From the NCBI RefSeq assembly GCF_019195435.1, contig NZ_CP078069.1, positions 186,001 to 250,000 of the forward strand: DNA of 64,000 nt. The letters are read 5' to 3'. The stretch is from Comamonas sp. NLF-1-9. Its GTDB lineage: Bacteria > Pseudomonadota > Gammaproteobacteria > Burkholderiales > Burkholderiaceae_C. Below, in pieces: positions 8,806 through 19,286 of this stretch; positions within the stretch are counted from its first letter, which is position 1, and the number at the start of each line of letters is the position of its first letter. The translations under genes were made by a program, and so were the position numbers. The notes beneath the pieces were generated by a model. The model was not told the origin of the DNA. It saw nothing but the letters and a program-made list of their open reading frames with translations, and ran no database searches.

Positions 8806-8983
8806 GGCGCAGTTCTCCTTCAATGCGAGCACAAAACCGGGAGAGGGTCTGCAAGACCCTCGCGCGCTGGCGACCACCGCAGGAAGTCGTGCAGACCCCC
8901 CGCGCATGGTCGCCTTGCCACTCGCAAATATAAAGGCATGCAGGCGCTTGCGTGCAAGCGCTGCGCGCCGCCCCCCGGCGGCG

Positions 8984-9021
8984 CAAAAGAAAAGGGCCGC
9001 CAGGCACAAGCCTGGCAGCCC
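8984..9021 (-). terminator. Rho-independent terminator after the small cytochrome c gene
   Basis: On the minus strand GGGCTGCCAGGC, a TTGT loop and GCCTGGCGGCCC form a 12-base stem with one mismatch, followed by a T-rich tail (TTTTCTTTT, plus-strand 8984-8993). It lies about 20 bases past the cytochrome stop. Confidence 0.8.
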
Positions 9022-9041
9022 TAGCACCGGCGCTTGCCGGA

Positions 9042-9353
9042 TCACTTCATCGACAGAATCCAGTCCACCAGCTGCTTGGCTTCGGCCTGGCTCACGTTCT
9101 TGTTGGCCGGCATGGGAATGGGGCCCCACACGCCCTTGCTGCCTTCGAGCACGGCCTTGATGAGCTGCGCCTCGGCGTCCTTCTGGCCGGCAAACTTCTT
9201 GGCCACGTCCTTGTAGGCCGGACCCACTACCTTCTTGTCCACCGCATGGCAGGACATGCAGTTCTTGGACTTGGCCAGCGCGGCGGCATCCTGCGCAAAA
9301 GCGGGTGCGGATGCGGCGAATGCGACGGTGAGGGCGATCAGGGCGGCTTTCAT
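9042..9353 (-). CDS. Small periplasmic class I cytochrome c (c5/c551 type)
   Basis: A 103-residue electron carrier. A signal peptide of about 20 residues ends in APAFA, followed by one haem-binding CMSCH motif (Cys32, Cys35, His36) and a late Met in WGPIPMPAN that would be the sixth haem ligand. Size and motif order match the c551/c552 cytochromes that shuttle electrons between the bc1 complex and terminal oxidases or nitrite reductases. It forms a single-gene unit with its own terminator. A functional link with nirS at 59.5 kb (cytochrome c551 is the classic donor to cd1 nitrite reductase) is possible but only inferred. Confidence 0.88.
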   Translation of the reverse strand: MKAALIALTVAFAASAPAFAQDAAALAKSKNCMSCHAVDKKVVGPAYKDVAKKFAGQKDAEAQLIKAVLEGSKGVWGPIPMPANKNVSQAEAKQLVDWILSMK

Positions 9354-9461
9354 GGTGTTTCCCTTCAGAAGGTTGGTGGAAATACGGGTTGGATAACGCT
9401 ATTCTAGTGACCGAGGTTGACTTGACCAGTTCATTTACCCATCTTTAACCCGAGGTAACTT

Positions 9462-9704
9462 GTGTACACACTGATTCTGGGCGTGCTGCTGGTGCTTCTC
9501 AAGTACCTGGAAATCGGGCCGGTGGCGGGCTGGTCCTGGTGGTGGGTCTTGTCGCCTTTTGCCGTCACCTTCGCCTGGTGGGTCTGGGCCGATGCCACCG
9601 GTTTCACCAAGCGCAAGGCCATGGAAAAGATGGATCAGCGCAAGCGCGAGCGCGTGCAGCGGCAGAAGGAATCCATGGGCATGGCGCCGCGTCGCCGGCG
9701 CTGA
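9462..9704 (+). CDS. Small Trp-rich membrane protein (TIGR04438 type)
   Basis: An 80-residue protein with two hydrophobic segments (residues about 3-20 and 25-44) holding the run WSWWWVLSPF and FAWWVW, then a highly basic tail with MDQRKRERVQRQKESM and a terminal RRRR. This is the small Trp-rich family found widely in Comamonadaceae and relatives; no function is known. It starts with GTG at 9462, supported by GAGG 6 bases upstream. It is transcribed divergently from the small cytochrome c gene. Confidence 0.8.
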   Translation: MYTLILGVLLVLLKYLEIGPVAGWSWWWVLSPFAVTFAWWVWADATGFTKRKAMEKMDQRKRERVQRQKESMGMAPRRRR

Positions 9705-9722
9705 GTGCCGGGGCGCGGCAGT

Positions 9723-11417
<1,695 letters not shown>

Positions 11418-11505
11418 GGCAGGGAGTGTGGGCGCACGGGCCGCAGGTTGCAGGACAGTGGCCCGAGTGTAGTGCCTGCCAACAGGCCTGCAGACTCTGC
11501 GGGGA

Positions 11506-11566
11506 TTTGAATCAAATAGGCCTCCAGCGCGTGCGGACAAAGCGCCGGTAGCTATTAAAAACATAG
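11506..11566 (+). repeat. Dispersed stem-loop repeat, copy 2
   Basis: This is the best full-length copy. It runs TTTGAATCAAATAGGCCTCC, then AGCGCGTGCGGACAAAGCGC and CGGTAGCTATTAAAAACATAG. It lies between the divergent ilvD and thioesterase genes, ending 8 bases before the thioesterase ribosome binding site. Confidence 0.7.
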
Positions 11567-11582
11567 TTTTTCCAGGAGAGCC

Positions 11583-12005
11583 ATGAGCGCAATGCACGAC
11601 AGGGTGGCGCGCAATTTCGCCGCCCAGGGCCTGATGAAAACGCTGGGCGCGCGGCTGGCGCGGGTGGACGACGGCGAGGTGCAGATCGAGATGCCCGCCA
11701 GCCCCGCGCTCAGCCAGCAGCTGGGCTATGCGCACGCGGGCGCGGTCACCAGCATCGTGGACAGCGCCTGCGGCTATGCGGCGCTGACGCGCGCGCCCGA
11801 GGGCTGCGACGTGGTCACGGCCGAATTCAAGGTCAACTTCCTGCGCCCGGCATTGGGCGAGCGCTTTGTCGCCGTGGGCAAGGTGGTGAGCGCGGGCAAG
11901 ACCATGGGCGTGTGCACCGGCGAGGTGCGCGCCTATCGCGAGGGCGCGCAGGAGTACAAGGTGGTCGCGCTGATGCAGGCCACCATGGTCTTCGTGCGGC
12001 CCTGA
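11583..12005 (+). CDS. PaaI-type hotdog-fold acyl-CoA thioesterase
   Basis: A 140-residue hotdog-fold protein of the PaaI/YbgC-like thioesterase group. The substrate-binding region [22 protein letters not shown] and the following [21 protein letters not shown] match the family; the Asp in IVDSACG is in the position of the catalytic acid. It probably hydrolyses acyl- or aryl-CoA esters in the cytoplasm; the substrate is unknown. An AGGAG site precedes the ATG. The gene is followed at 80 bases by 3-hydroxybutyrate dehydrogenase in the same direction. Confidence 0.8.
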   Translation: MSAMHDRVARNFAAQGLMKTLGARLARVDDGEVQIEMPASPALSQQLGYAHAGAVTSIVDSACGYAALTRAPEGCDVVTAEFKVNFLRPALGERFVAVGKVVSAGKTMGVCTGEVRAYREGAQEYKVVALMQATMVFVRP

Positions 12006-12085
12006 GGCGCCGGCCTCGCGGCGCCGGCGCTTGACAAAACGCCCGATCGCCCCCATCTCATGGCGTGTTGATCAGGAGAAAAGCC

Positions 12086-12904
12086 ATGAGCGAAAAACAA
12101 ACCGTCCAAGCCACCACCACGCTGAGCCTCAAGGGCAAGACCGCCCTCGTCACCGGCGCCGCAAGCGGCCTGGGCAAGCGCATTGCCGAAGTCTTCGGCG
12201 AGGCCGGCGCCAATGTCGTGGTCGCCGACCTCAAGCAGGAACAAGCCCAGGCCACGGCCGACGAGATCGCCAGGAAGGGCGTCAAAACCATGGCCGTCGC
12301 CATGGACGTGACCGACGAGCAGGCGGTGGACGATGGCTTTGCAAAGGTGCAAAAGCAGTTGGGCGAGGTCGACATCCTGGTGAGCAATGCCGGCATCCAG
12401 ATCGTCGCGCCCATCCAGGATTTCAAATTCTCCGACTGGAAGAAGCTGCTCGCGGTGCACCTCGATGGCGGCTTCCTCACCTCGCGCGCCGCGGTGCGCC
12501 AGATGATCGCCTCGGGGCGCGGCGGCAGCATCATCTTCATGGGTTCGGTGCACTCCAAGGAAGCCTCCAAGCTCAAGAGCCCCTACGTCACCGCCAAGCA
12601 CGGCCTGGAAGGCCTGGCCAAGGTCATCGCCAAGGAAGGTGCGGCGCACAACATCCGCAGCAACGTGATCTGCCCCGGCTTCGTGCGCACGCCGCTGGTG
12701 GAAAAACAGATCCCCGAGCAGGCGCAGGAGCTGGGCATCAGCGAGGATGAGGTGATCAAGAACGTGATGCTCAAGGAAACGGTCGATGCCGAATTCACTA
12801 CCGTGGACGACGTCGCGCAGGCCGCGCTGACCTTCGCGAGCTGGCCAAGCAATGCGCTGACCGGCCAGTCGCTGGTCGTGAGCCACGGCTGGTTCATGCA
12901 GTAA
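12086..12904 (+). CDS. 3-hydroxybutyrate dehydrogenase (SDR family)
   Basis: A 272-residue short-chain dehydrogenase that oxidises D-3-hydroxybutyrate to acetoacetate with NAD, the step after polyhydroxybutyrate depolymerisation. Visible features are the TGAASGLG cofactor loop, SNAG, the catalytic Ser in GSVHSKEAS, and YVTAKHG with the Tyr and Lys. The [19 protein letters not shown] block is characteristic of the Burkholderiales 3-hydroxybutyrate dehydrogenase. I placed the start at 12086 because AGGAG precedes it; an in-frame ATG 21 bases upstream has none. A TTGACA hexamer at 12031 follows a GC-rich inverted repeat, but no good -10 box is seen. The phasin at 22.6 kb belongs to the same storage pathway. 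Confidence 0.88.
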   Translation: MSEKQTVQATTTLSLKGKTALVTGAASGLGKRIAEVFGEAGANVVVADLKQEQAQATADEIARKGVKTMAVAMDVTDEQAVDDGFAKVQKQLGEVDILVSNAGIQIVAPIQDFKFSDWKKLLAVHLDGGFLTSRAAVRQMIASGRGGSIIFMGSVHSKEASKLKSPYVTAKHGLEGLAKVIAKEGAAHNIRSNVICPGFVRTPLVEKQIPEQAQELGISEDEVIKNVMLKETVDAEFTTVDDVAQAALTFASWPSNALTGQSLVVSHGWFMQ

Positions 12905-12970
12905 TCCAGCGCCCATGGCGCGCGACCGGGGCAGGGCGGGCGGCGGGCGCGCTGCTGCACAATCGCCGCC

Positions 12971-13792
12971 ATGCTGATCTACCCCCGCATCGATCCGGTG
13001 GCCCTGCAGCTCGGGCCGCTGGCGATCCACTGGTATGGCCTGACCTATCTGGCCGCCTTCGGGCTGTTCCTGTGGCTGGGCAATTTGCGCCTCAGGCACC
13101 AGCCCTATGCGTCGATGCGCGGCGACGCGGCCTGGACGCGCAAGGACGTGGAAGACATGCTCTTCCTCGGGGTGCTCGGCGTGATCGTCGGCGGGCGCCT
13201 GGGCTACTGCCTGTTCTACAAGCCCGGCTATTACGCCAGCCATCCGCTGGAGATTTTTGCCGTCTGGAAGGGCGGCATGAGCTTTCACGGCGGCATGCTG
13301 GGCGTGGCGCTGGCGATGATCTGGTATGCGCACACACGCCGGCGCCCCTGGCTGCAAGTGATCGACTTCGTTGCGCCCTGCGTGCCCACGGGCCTGGCGG
13401 CAGGGCGCATAGGCAATTTCATCAATGGCGAGCTGTGGGGGCGCTTTGCCTCGCCCGATCTGCCCTGGGCCATGGTGTTTCCGCAAAGCGGCTCCATGCA
13501 GCCGCGCCATCCCTCGCAGATCTACCAGTTTTTGCTCGAAGGCCTGCTGCTCTTCGTGCTGCTGTGGCTCTACGCCCGGCGCCCGCGCAAGAGGGGCGAA
13601 GTGACGGCGGCCTTCCTCGTCGGCTACGGCGTGCTGCGCTTCACGGCCGAGTATTTTCGCGAGCCCGACGACTTCCTCGGTCTGCTGTCGCTCGGCCTGA
13701 GCATGGGGCAGTGGCTGTGCATCCCTATGGTGCTTGCGGGCGTGCTGCTGTGGCTGTGGGCGCAGCGGCAGGGGGCGGCGCATGGCGGGTGA
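12971..13792 (+). CDS. lgt: Prolipoprotein diacylglyceryl transferase
   Basis: A 273-residue inner-membrane enzyme that transfers diacylglycerol from phosphatidylglycerol to the lipobox cysteine of prolipoproteins. The sequence shows several membrane helices and the family motifs [30 protein letters not shown] (essential His), the Lgt signature [14 protein letters not shown] and [13 protein letters not shown]. The ATG at 12971 matches the family start. Its last 11 bases overlap the next gene, the enoyl-CoA hydratase, suggesting co-transcription without any obvious pathway link. Confidence 0.95.
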   Translation: MLIYPRIDPVALQLGPLAIHWYGLTYLAAFGLFLWLGNLRLRHQPYASMRGDAAWTRKDVEDMLFLGVLGVIVGGRLGYCLFYKPGYYASHPLEIFAVWKGGMSFHGGMLGVALAMIWYAHTRRRPWLQVIDFVAPCVPTGLAAGRIGNFINGELWGRFASPDLPWAMVFPQSGSMQPRHPSQIYQFLLEGLLLFVLLWLYARRPRKRGEVTAAFLVGYGVLRFTAEYFREPDDFLGLLSLGLSMGQWLCIPMVLAGVLLWLWAQRQGAAHGG

Positions 13793-14603
13793 GATTGCAC
13801 TTGCGGCGGCAGATGCGCACGGCGTCCTGCGCGTCACGCTGCGCCACGGCGGGCGCCTGAACGCAATGACGCGCGCCATGTGGCGCGAGCTGCGCGCGGT
13901 GTTCGAGCGCATCCAGGCCGATGATGAGGCGCGCTGCGTGCTGCTGCAAGGCGAGGGCGAGGCGTTTTGCGCGGGCGGCGACATCTCCGAATACCCGGCG
14001 TTTCGCTTTGATGCGCAAACGCTGCGCGATTTTCACGAGGGCGAGGTCTGGGGCGGCCTCTCGGCGATGCTCGCGTGCGAGGTGCCCATCGTCGCGGTGA
14101 TACGCGGCCCCTGCATGGGCGCGGGCGTGGAGATCGCGAGCTGCTGCGACATCCGCCTGGCCGAGGCGGGCGCGCGCTTTGGCGCGCCGATCGCGCGCCT
14201 GGGCTTTCCCATGGCGCCGCGCGAGGCGCTGCTGGTTGCAAGCCGCCTGGGCGACGCGCTGGCGCGCCAGATGCTGCTCGCGGCCAGCAGCTTCGATGCG
14301 GCCGCGCTGCACGCGAGCGGTTTCCTGGCCGAGGTGCTCACGCCGCCAGAGCTGCACGACAAGGCCGAAAAACTGGCCCGCCAGATCGCCGCGCTGGCAC
14401 CGCAGGCGGCGCGGCTGAACAAGCGCGTGCTGCACTCGATTTTTGAAAGAAACATGGCTTTGGCGCTGGATGGACAAGCGTCAGCAGCTATGGTTTCAGG
14501 AGTTGAAGACGCTTACGCCTACGCGCCGAGCCGCGAGCACCGCGAAGGCATAGAGGCATTCCTCGCCAAGCGCAAACCCCGTTTTACGGACGACGTCCAT
14601 TGA
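13782..14603 (+). CDS. Enoyl-CoA hydratase/isomerase family protein
   Basis: A 273-residue crotonase-fold protein. The oxyanion-hole segments are present: [13 protein letters not shown] and [19 protein letters not shown]. The C-terminal [24 protein letters not shown] is typical of the family. The substrate cannot be fixed; a hydratase of beta-oxidation or a detoxifying role is likely. Between NKRVL and the SREHREG tail there are about 20 residues ([18 protein letters not shown], then VSG) that coincide with a copy of the dispersed stem-loop repeat, so the repeat seems to have been absorbed into the reading frame. The gene overlaps lgt by 11 bases. Confidence 0.85.
   Translation: MAGEIALAAADAHGVLRVTLRHGGRLNAMTRAMWRELRAVFERIQADDEARCVLLQGEGEAFCAGGDISEYPAFRFDAQTLRDFHEGEVWGGLSAMLACEVPIVAVIRGPCMGAGVEIASCCDIRLAEAGARFGAPIARLGFPMAPREALLVASRLGDALARQMLLAASSFDAAALHASGFLAEVLTPPELHDKAEKLARQIAALAPQAARLNKRVLHSIFERNMALALDGQASAAMVSGVEDAYAYAPSREHREGIEAFLAKRKPRFTDDVH
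14440..14500 (+). repeat. Dispersed stem-loop repeat, copy 3, inside a coding sequence
   Basis: The segment reads TTTTTGAAAGAAACATGGCT, TTGGCGCTGGATGGACAAGC and GTCAGCAGCTATGGTTTC. It follows the order of the element: TTTGAA, ..GGCT.., GCGC, TGGACAAGCG and AGCAGCTATGG. It lies in frame within the 3' part of the enoyl-CoA hydratase gene. Divergence from the consensus suggests an old insertion. Confidence 0.55.
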
Positions 14604-14655
14604 AGCCGCCCCGGCAAATTCAAGCTGAAGCGGGCTGGATCCGCAGGAGTCTTTG

Positions 14656-16221
14656 ATGCAGTTCCCCTCGCAAAACCTCTACAGCGCCCTGCGCGCCGCC
14701 TTCCCCAAGAACCTGGACGCGACGGCGGTCTTTGCCAGCACGCCCGAGGGCGCGCCGCTGAACTACTCCTGGGCCGATCTGGAGCACGCCAGCGCGCGCA
14801 TCGCCAATCTGCTTGCATCGCTGCAACTGCCGTCCGCGAGCCGCATCGCGGTGCAGGTCGAAAAATCGGTCGAGGCCATGCTGCTGTACCTGGCGGTGCT
14901 GCGCGCGGGGCATGTGTTCTTGCCGCTGAATACCGCCTACCAGCAGGCCGAGATCGAATACTTCATCGGCAACGCCGAGCCCGCCGTCGTCGTCTGCACG
15001 CCGCAGAACTTCGGCTGGGTGTCAAGAATCGCGTTCAAGGCGGGCACGCACAGCGTCTTCACGCTGGGGCAAAACCGCGACGGCAGCCTGCTCGAGCGCG
15101 CCGCGCATTGCAGCGACCAGCACACGCCGGTGGCACGCGGCAAGGACGACCTGGCGGCCATCCTCTACACCAGCGGCACCACGGGGCGCAGCAAGGGCGC
15201 GATGCTCACGCACGGCAATCTGCTCTCCAACGCCCTGGTGCTCAAGGACTACTGGGGCTGGGAAAAAGACGACGTGCTGATCCACGCGCTGCCCATCTAC
15301 CACGCGCACGGCTTGTTCGTCGGCGTGCACGGCGCGCTGATCAATGGCAGCGCCATGGTCTGGTTCAACAAGTTCGATGCCAAGGCGACGATCGCCGCCT
15401 TTGCGCGCGCCACGGTCTTCATGGGCGTGCCCACGCTGTACGTGCGCATGCTGGCCGAGCCAAGCCTGACGCGCGCAGCGGCGGCGCACATGCGCCTCTT
15501 CATCTCCGGCTCGGCGCCGCTCCTGGTCGATACCTTTGCCGCCTGGCAAGAGCGCACCGGCCACACCATCCTGGAGCGCTACGGCATGAGCGAGACGGTG
15601 ATGCTGTGCTCCAACCCCTATGCGGCCGATGCACGCCATGCAGGCCAGAGCGAGCGCCGGGGCGGCACCGTCGGCTTTGCCCTGCCCGGCACCGAGCTGC
15701 GCGTGGTGAGCGAGGAGGGCGAGCTTTTGCCCGCGGGCGAGATCGGCAACATCGAGGTGCGCGGCCCCAACATCTTCAAGGGCTATTGGCAGATGCCCGA
15801 AAAGACCGCGCAGGAATTCGCCGAGGGCGGCTGGTTCAAGACCGGCGACGTCGGCCAGCAGGACGCGCGCGGCTACGTCACCATCGTCGGGCGCAGCAAG
15901 GACCTTTTCATCAGCGGCGGCTTCAACGTCTACCCGGCCGAGATCGAGAGCTTCATCAACGAGCTGCCCGGCGTGATGGAGAGCGCCGTGGTTGGCGTGG
16001 CGCATGCCGACTTTGGCGAGGTGGGCGTGGCCGTCGTCGTGCCGCGCGCCGGTGCCGCGCCGGACGCCGAAGCCATCATCGCCAAGCTGCGCGGGCAGCT
16101 CGCGCACTTCAAGGTGCCCAAGCGCTGCTTCATCGCCGCCGAGCTGCCGCGCAACAGCATGGGCAAGGTGCAAAAGAACCTGCTGCGCGAGCAATACCGT
16201 GATTTGTTCCTGAAAGCATAG
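14656..16221 (+). CDS. matB: Malonyl-CoA synthetase-like acyl-CoA ligase
   Basis: A 521-residue member of the ANL adenylate-forming family, which activates a carboxylic acid with ATP and then forms the CoA thioester. The P-loop ILYTSGTTGRSKGAMLTHGN, the A5 motif ERYGMSETVM, A7 KTGDVGQ and A8 GRSKDLFISGGFNVYPAEIE, plus the catalytic Lys in SMGKVQKNLLRE, are all present. Overall similarity and length fit MatB, which activates malonate or methylmalonate, but substrate choice within this family is hard to read, so the symbol is tentative. AGGAG lies 6 bases before the ATG. No malonate decarboxylase or transporter gene is adjacent. Confidence 0.8.
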   Translation: MQFPSQNLYSALRAAFPKNLDATAVFASTPEGAPLNYSWADLEHASARIANLLASLQLPSASRIAVQVEKSVEAMLLYLAVLRAGHVFLPLNTAYQQAEIEYFIGNAEPAVVVCTPQNFGWVSRIAFKAGTHSVFTLGQNRDGSLLERAAHCSDQHTPVARGKDDLAAILYTSGTTGRSKGAMLTHGNLLSNALVLKDYWGWEKDDVLIHALPIYHAHGLFVGVHGALINGSAMVWFNKFDAKATIAAFARATVFMGVPTLYVRMLAEPSLTRAAAAHMRLFISGSAPLLVDTFAAWQERTGHTILERYGMSETVMLCSNPYAADARHAGQSERRGGTVGFALPGTELRVVSEEGELLPAGEIGNIEVRGPNIFKGYWQMPEKTAQEFAEGGWFKTGDVGQQDARGYVTIVGRSKDLFISGGFNVYPAEIESFINELPGVMESAVVGVAHADFGEVGVAVVVPRAGAAPDAEAIIAKLRGQLAHFKVPKRCFIAAELPRNSMGKVQKNLLREQYRDLFLKA

Positions 16222-16258
16222 CTGCCAGCGCAATCGGGGCGGGCGCTTCGGCCTTGTT
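16217..16258 (-). repeat. Dispersed stem-loop repeat, copy 4 (reversed)
   Basis: This copy is in reverse orientation: CATAGCTGCCAGCGC, a loop, GGCGCTTCGGCC. Its ATAG supplies the TAG stop of the MatB-like gene. It fills the short gap between two convergent genes and could act as a transcriptional stop for both strands. Confidence 0.5.
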
Positions 16259-16702
16259 TCATCTGAGAACCAGCACCGGTATCTCGGCATGCGTGAGCAC
16301 GTTTTGCGTCTCGCTGCCCAGCAGCAGGCGCTTGACGCCGCGCCGCCCGTGCGAGGCCATGACGATCAGGTCGCAGCCATTCTTGCGCGCGGCCGCGAGG
16401 ATGGCCTCGGCTACCTGGTCGGAGCGCGGCGTCAGGGTCTTGACCATCACGCCTTCCTCGCTGCCGCGCTTCTTGACGCGGGCCAGCGCCGCCTGCGCCT
16501 CGTCGCGCCATTGTTCCTCGATCTGGCGGATCTGCTGCTCGTCCAGGGCCAGGCCGCCGTCGAAGAACTTGCGCGGATAGCGTGGCAGCACGCGCAGCGC
16601 CAGCACGCGCCCTCGGCTGAGGGCGGCCAGCTGCAGGCCGTGCTCCACTGCCTTGTCGGACAGGGGCGAGCCATCGGTGGCAATCAGGATGCGTTGGTAC
16701 AT
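16259..16702 (-). CDS. Universal stress protein (UspA family)
   Basis: A 147-residue single-domain universal stress protein. It shows the N-terminal ILIATDGSPLSDKAV, with the conserved Asp, and the C-terminal ATP-binding loop MASHGRRGVKRLLLGSETQN in the G-x2-G-x9-G-S pattern, so it probably binds ATP. Such proteins accumulate under starvation, oxygen or redox stress and support survival by poorly known means. It stands alone, convergent with the MatB-like gene and divergent from dsbB. Confidence 0.88.
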   Translation of the reverse strand: MYQRILIATDGSPLSDKAVEHGLQLAALSRGRVLALRVLPRYPRKFFDGGLALDEQQIRQIEEQWRDEAQAALARVKKRGSEEGVMVKTLTPRSDQVAEAILAAARKNGCDLIVMASHGRRGVKRLLLGSETQNVLTHAEIPVLVLR

Positions 16703-16851
16703 GGTCAGTGCTCCGGGTTGAACTCTCGGGCGCCGCGCCGCTCAGTACAGGCCAGGCGCCGGCGGTGCCCGAGAATACCCACACTGCGGGCCGGCGGACG
16801 GTCGGGTCGCGCCGCTTCCTGCCTGCGGCTTTTGCCAGAGAAAGAAAAAAC

Positions 16852-17364
16852 GTGCTCTTCAGCCTCATAGCTCAGACCCCGCGCCGCCTGTTGGCGCTCA
16901 TCAGCGCCGCCTGCCTGGCCATGCTGGCCTTTGGCATGTATCTACAGTACGGCCAGGGGCTCGAGCCCTGCCCGATGTGCATCGTGCAGCGCTATGCCTT
17001 GATCGCGGTAGCGGTCTTCACCGGCCTTGCAGCGGCCCGCGGCGGCACGCCCTGGCGCATGGTCTGGAGCCTGATGGCCCTGCTGGGCGCGGGCTTTGGC
17101 GCCTTCGTTGCGGCGCGCCAGAGCTGGCTGCAGTGGTATCCGCCCGAGGTCGCCACCTGCGGGCGCGACTTCTACGGCATCATCGAAAACTACGCGCTCA
17201 GCCGCGCCATTCCGATGATCTTTCGTGGCTCGGGCGACTGCACCGTGGTGGACTGGCGCTTTCTCGGCGGCTCCATCGCCAACTGGTCCTTCATCTGCTT
17301 CACGCTGTTTGGCCTGCTCCTGATCGCGCTGCTCGCGCGCAGCGTACGGGCACGCACCGCGTGA
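16852..17364 (+). CDS. dsbB: Disulfide bond formation protein B
   Basis: A 170-residue inner-membrane protein that reoxidises periplasmic DsbA and passes electrons to quinone. Four hydrophobic helices are visible. The first periplasmic loop carries GLEPCPMCIVQRYALI with the CxxC pair that faces the quinone. The second loop carries the pair in ATCGRDF and GSGDCTVVDW that exchanges with DsbA. The most likely start is GTG at 16852; an upstream in-frame ATG would add 48 residues with no membrane character. The leucine leader peptide for leuA begins 25 bases past the stop. Confidence 0.9.
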   Translation: MLFSLIAQTPRRLLALISAACLAMLAFGMYLQYGQGLEPCPMCIVQRYALIAVAVFTGLAAARGGTPWRMVWSLMALLGAGFGAFVAARQSWLQWYPPEVATCGRDFYGIIENYALSRAIPMIFRGSGDCTVVDWRFLGGSIANWSFICFTLFGLLLIALLARSVRARTA

Positions 17365-17389
17365 CTGCGCCTGTGCTACATTTGCGCGC

Positions 17390-17467
17390 ATGAATTCGCC
17401 TGCCACCCTGCCGACCCGCTCCGCCGCTGCGGCGCTGCTGCTGGCACTACTGGCGCTACTGCCATAG
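17390..17467 (+). CDS. leuL: leuA leader peptide
   Basis: A 25-codon open reading frame. It starts with [11 protein letters not shown] and ends with [12 protein letters not shown], then TAG. Eight of 25 residues are leucine and seven fall in nine consecutive codons, including two CTA codons, which should be rare in this GC-rich genome. It lies immediately upstream of an attenuator-type set of stems and then leuA. In gammaproteobacterial leu operons such a peptide senses charged leucyl-tRNA through ribosome stalling. No ribosome binding site is evident before the ATG, so translation might be leaderless. Confidence 0.85.
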   Translation: MNSPATLPTRSAAAALLLALLALLP

Positions 17468-17470
17468 CAA

Positions 17471-17548
17471 GCGGGCCGACGCGTTCACCGTTTTTTTCCA
17501 TCGATTCGAATCTCCCACGGCCCGCATGCTCCAGCAGCGGGCCGTTTT
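17471..17548 (+). promoter_or_regulatory. leuA transcription attenuator
   Basis: Three complementary segments follow the leucine leader peptide: GCGGGCCG (17471-17478), CGGCCCGC (17518-17525) and GCGGGCCG (17537-17544), the last followed by TTTTC. Segment 2 can pair with segment 3 to form an antiterminator, or 3 with 4 to form a terminator with an 11-base loop. Segments 2 and 4 are identical over 8 bases, the hallmark of mutually exclusive folding. Ribosome stalling at the Leu codons should favour the 2:3 pairing and transcription into leuA. Confidence 0.83.
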
Positions 17549-17583
17549 CATTCGTGTTGCTGGTGGCAAGGAGCAAAGAAACC

Positions 17584-19122
17584 ATGACCGACAAACTCAT
17601 CATCTTCGACACCACCTTGCGCGACGGCGAGCAGTCGCCCGGCGCCAGCATGACGCGCGACGAGAAGCTGCGCATCGCGCGCCAGCTCGAACGCCTGAAG
17701 GTGGACGTGATCGAAGCCGGTTTTGCCGCCAGCAGCAATGGCGACTTCGAATGCATCCAGGCGATTGCGCGCGCGGTGAAGGACTCCACCGTCTGCTCGC
17801 TGGCGCGCGCCAACGACCGCGACATCGCGCGCGCGGCCGAGGCGCTGGCGGACAGCCAGAACGCACGCATCCACCTGTTCATTGCCACCAGCCCGCTGCA
17901 TATGGAAAAGAAGCTGCGCATGACGCCCGAAGAGGTGTTGGAGCAGGCGCGTCTTTCCACCCGCTTTGCGCGCAATTTGCGCGACGACATCGAATTCAGC
18001 GCCGAGGACGGCTACCGCAGCGACATCGACTTCCTGGCGCGCGTGTGCGAGGCGGTGATCAAGGAAGGCGCGACGACGATCAACATCCCCGACACCGTGG
18101 GCTACGGCGTCCCCGAGCTCTACGGCAACTTCATCAAGACGCTGCGTGAAAAAGTGCCAGGCAGCGACAAGGCCGTCTGGAGCGTGCACTGCCACAACGA
18201 CCTGGGCATGGCGGTGGCCAACAGCCTGGCGGGCGTGAAGATTGGCGGCGCGCGCCAGGTGGAATGCACCATCAACGGCCTGGGCGAGCGCGCGGGCAAT
18301 TGCTCGCTCGAAGAAGTCGTCATGGCGGTGAAGACGCGCCGCGACTACTTTGGCCTGCAAGTGGGCATAGACACGACGCAAATCCTCGCGGCGAGCAAGC
18401 TCGTGAGCTCGACCACCGGCTTCGTGGTGCAGCCCAACAAGGCGGTGGTCGGCGCCAACGCCTTCGCCCACGCCAGCGGCATCCACCAGGACGGCGTGCT
18501 CAAGGCGCGCGACACCTACGAAATCATGCGCGCCGAGGACGTGGGCTGGTCGGCCAACAAGATCGTGCTGGGCAAGCTCTCCGGGCGCAACGCCTTCAAG
18601 CAGCGCCTGCAGGAGCTGGGCGTGGAGCTCGAATCCGAGGCCGAGACGCTGGCCGCGTTTTCCCGCTTCAAGGAGCTCGCGGACCGCAAGAGCGAGATCT
18701 TCGACGAGGACATCCTGGCGCTGGTCAACACCGGCACGCGCGTGGCCGAGCATGAGCAATACGGCTTCGTGTCGCTGTCGCAGCACAGCGAAACGGGCGA
18801 GCGTCCCAAGGCCGACATCGTCTTCACCGTGAGCGGCAAGGAGGTGCGCAGCAGCGCCGAGGGCAACGGCCCGGTGGATGCGTCGCTGCGCGCGATCGAG
18901 GCGCACGTCAAGAGCGGCGCAGAGATGACGCTGTACTCGGTGAACGCGATCAATGGCTCGACCGACGCCCAGGGCGAAGTCACGGTGCGCCTGCAAAGCG
19001 GCGGGCACGTGGTCAATGGCTCGGGCGCCGACCCGGACATCATCGTCGCATCGGCCAAGGCCTACCTGAGCGCGCTCAACCGCCTGCACCACGGCGGCGA
19101 CAGGGTGGCCGCCCAAGGCTGA
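17584..19122 (+). CDS. leuA: 2-isopropylmalate synthase
   Basis: A 512-residue enzyme that condenses acetyl-CoA with 2-oxoisovalerate, the first committed step of leucine synthesis. The catalytic TIM barrel shows [29 protein letters not shown] (metal His), [15 protein letters not shown] and [12 protein letters not shown]. The last 120 or so residues form the regulatory LeuA domain that binds leucine for feedback inhibition. AAGGAG lies upstream of the ATG at 17584. A leucine-rich leader peptide and attenuator precede it, so control is probably double: attenuation by leucyl-tRNA and feedback by leucine. A strong terminator follows, so it is transcribed alone. Confidence 0.96.
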   Translation: MTDKLIIFDTTLRDGEQSPGASMTRDEKLRIARQLERLKVDVIEAGFAASSNGDFECIQAIARAVKDSTVCSLARANDRDIARAAEALADSQNARIHLFIATSPLHMEKKLRMTPEEVLEQARLSTRFARNLRDDIEFSAEDGYRSDIDFLARVCEAVIKEGATTINIPDTVGYGVPELYGNFIKTLREKVPGSDKAVWSVHCHNDLGMAVANSLAGVKIGGARQVECTINGLGERAGNCSLEEVVMAVKTRRDYFGLQVGIDTTQILAASKLVSSTTGFVVQPNKAVVGANAFAHASGIHQDGVLKARDTYEIMRAEDVGWSANKIVLGKLSGRNAFKQRLQELGVELESEAETLAAFSRFKELADRKSEIFDEDILALVNTGTRVAEHEQYGFVSLSQHSETGERPKADIVFTVSGKEVRSSAEGNGPVDASLRAIEAHVKSGAEMTLYSVNAINGSTDAQGEVTVRLQSGGHVVNGSGADPDIIVASAKAYLSALNRLHHGGDRVAAQG

Positions 19123-19205
19123 AGGGGGTAGGGGGCAAGGCACCGCCTGGCCCCGATTCAGCGTTGGCCGGCTGGCCTGAGCGCTCCTAGAATGTTTTTA
19201 AGAAG

Positions 19206-19240
19206 GGCGCGCAAGATATTGTCCTTGCGCGCCTTTTTTT
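19206..19240 (+). terminator. Rho-independent terminator after leuA
   Basis: GGCGCGCAAG (19206-19215) pairs perfectly with CTTGCGCGCC (19224-19233) and is followed by seven T. It ends the leuA unit 84 bases after the stop. Confidence 0.92.
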
Positions 19241-19286
19241 GCGTATGTACACTTGCGCGCAGTTTTCTCGATTTCTGGAGTATTTC

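Noticed and set aside
8940..8964. GGCGCTTGCGTGCAAGCGC inverted repeat upstream of the CFA synthase gene
   Set aside because: It has the central arms of the dispersed repeat but not the TTTGAATCAAA or AGCTAT flanks, so I do not count it as a copy.
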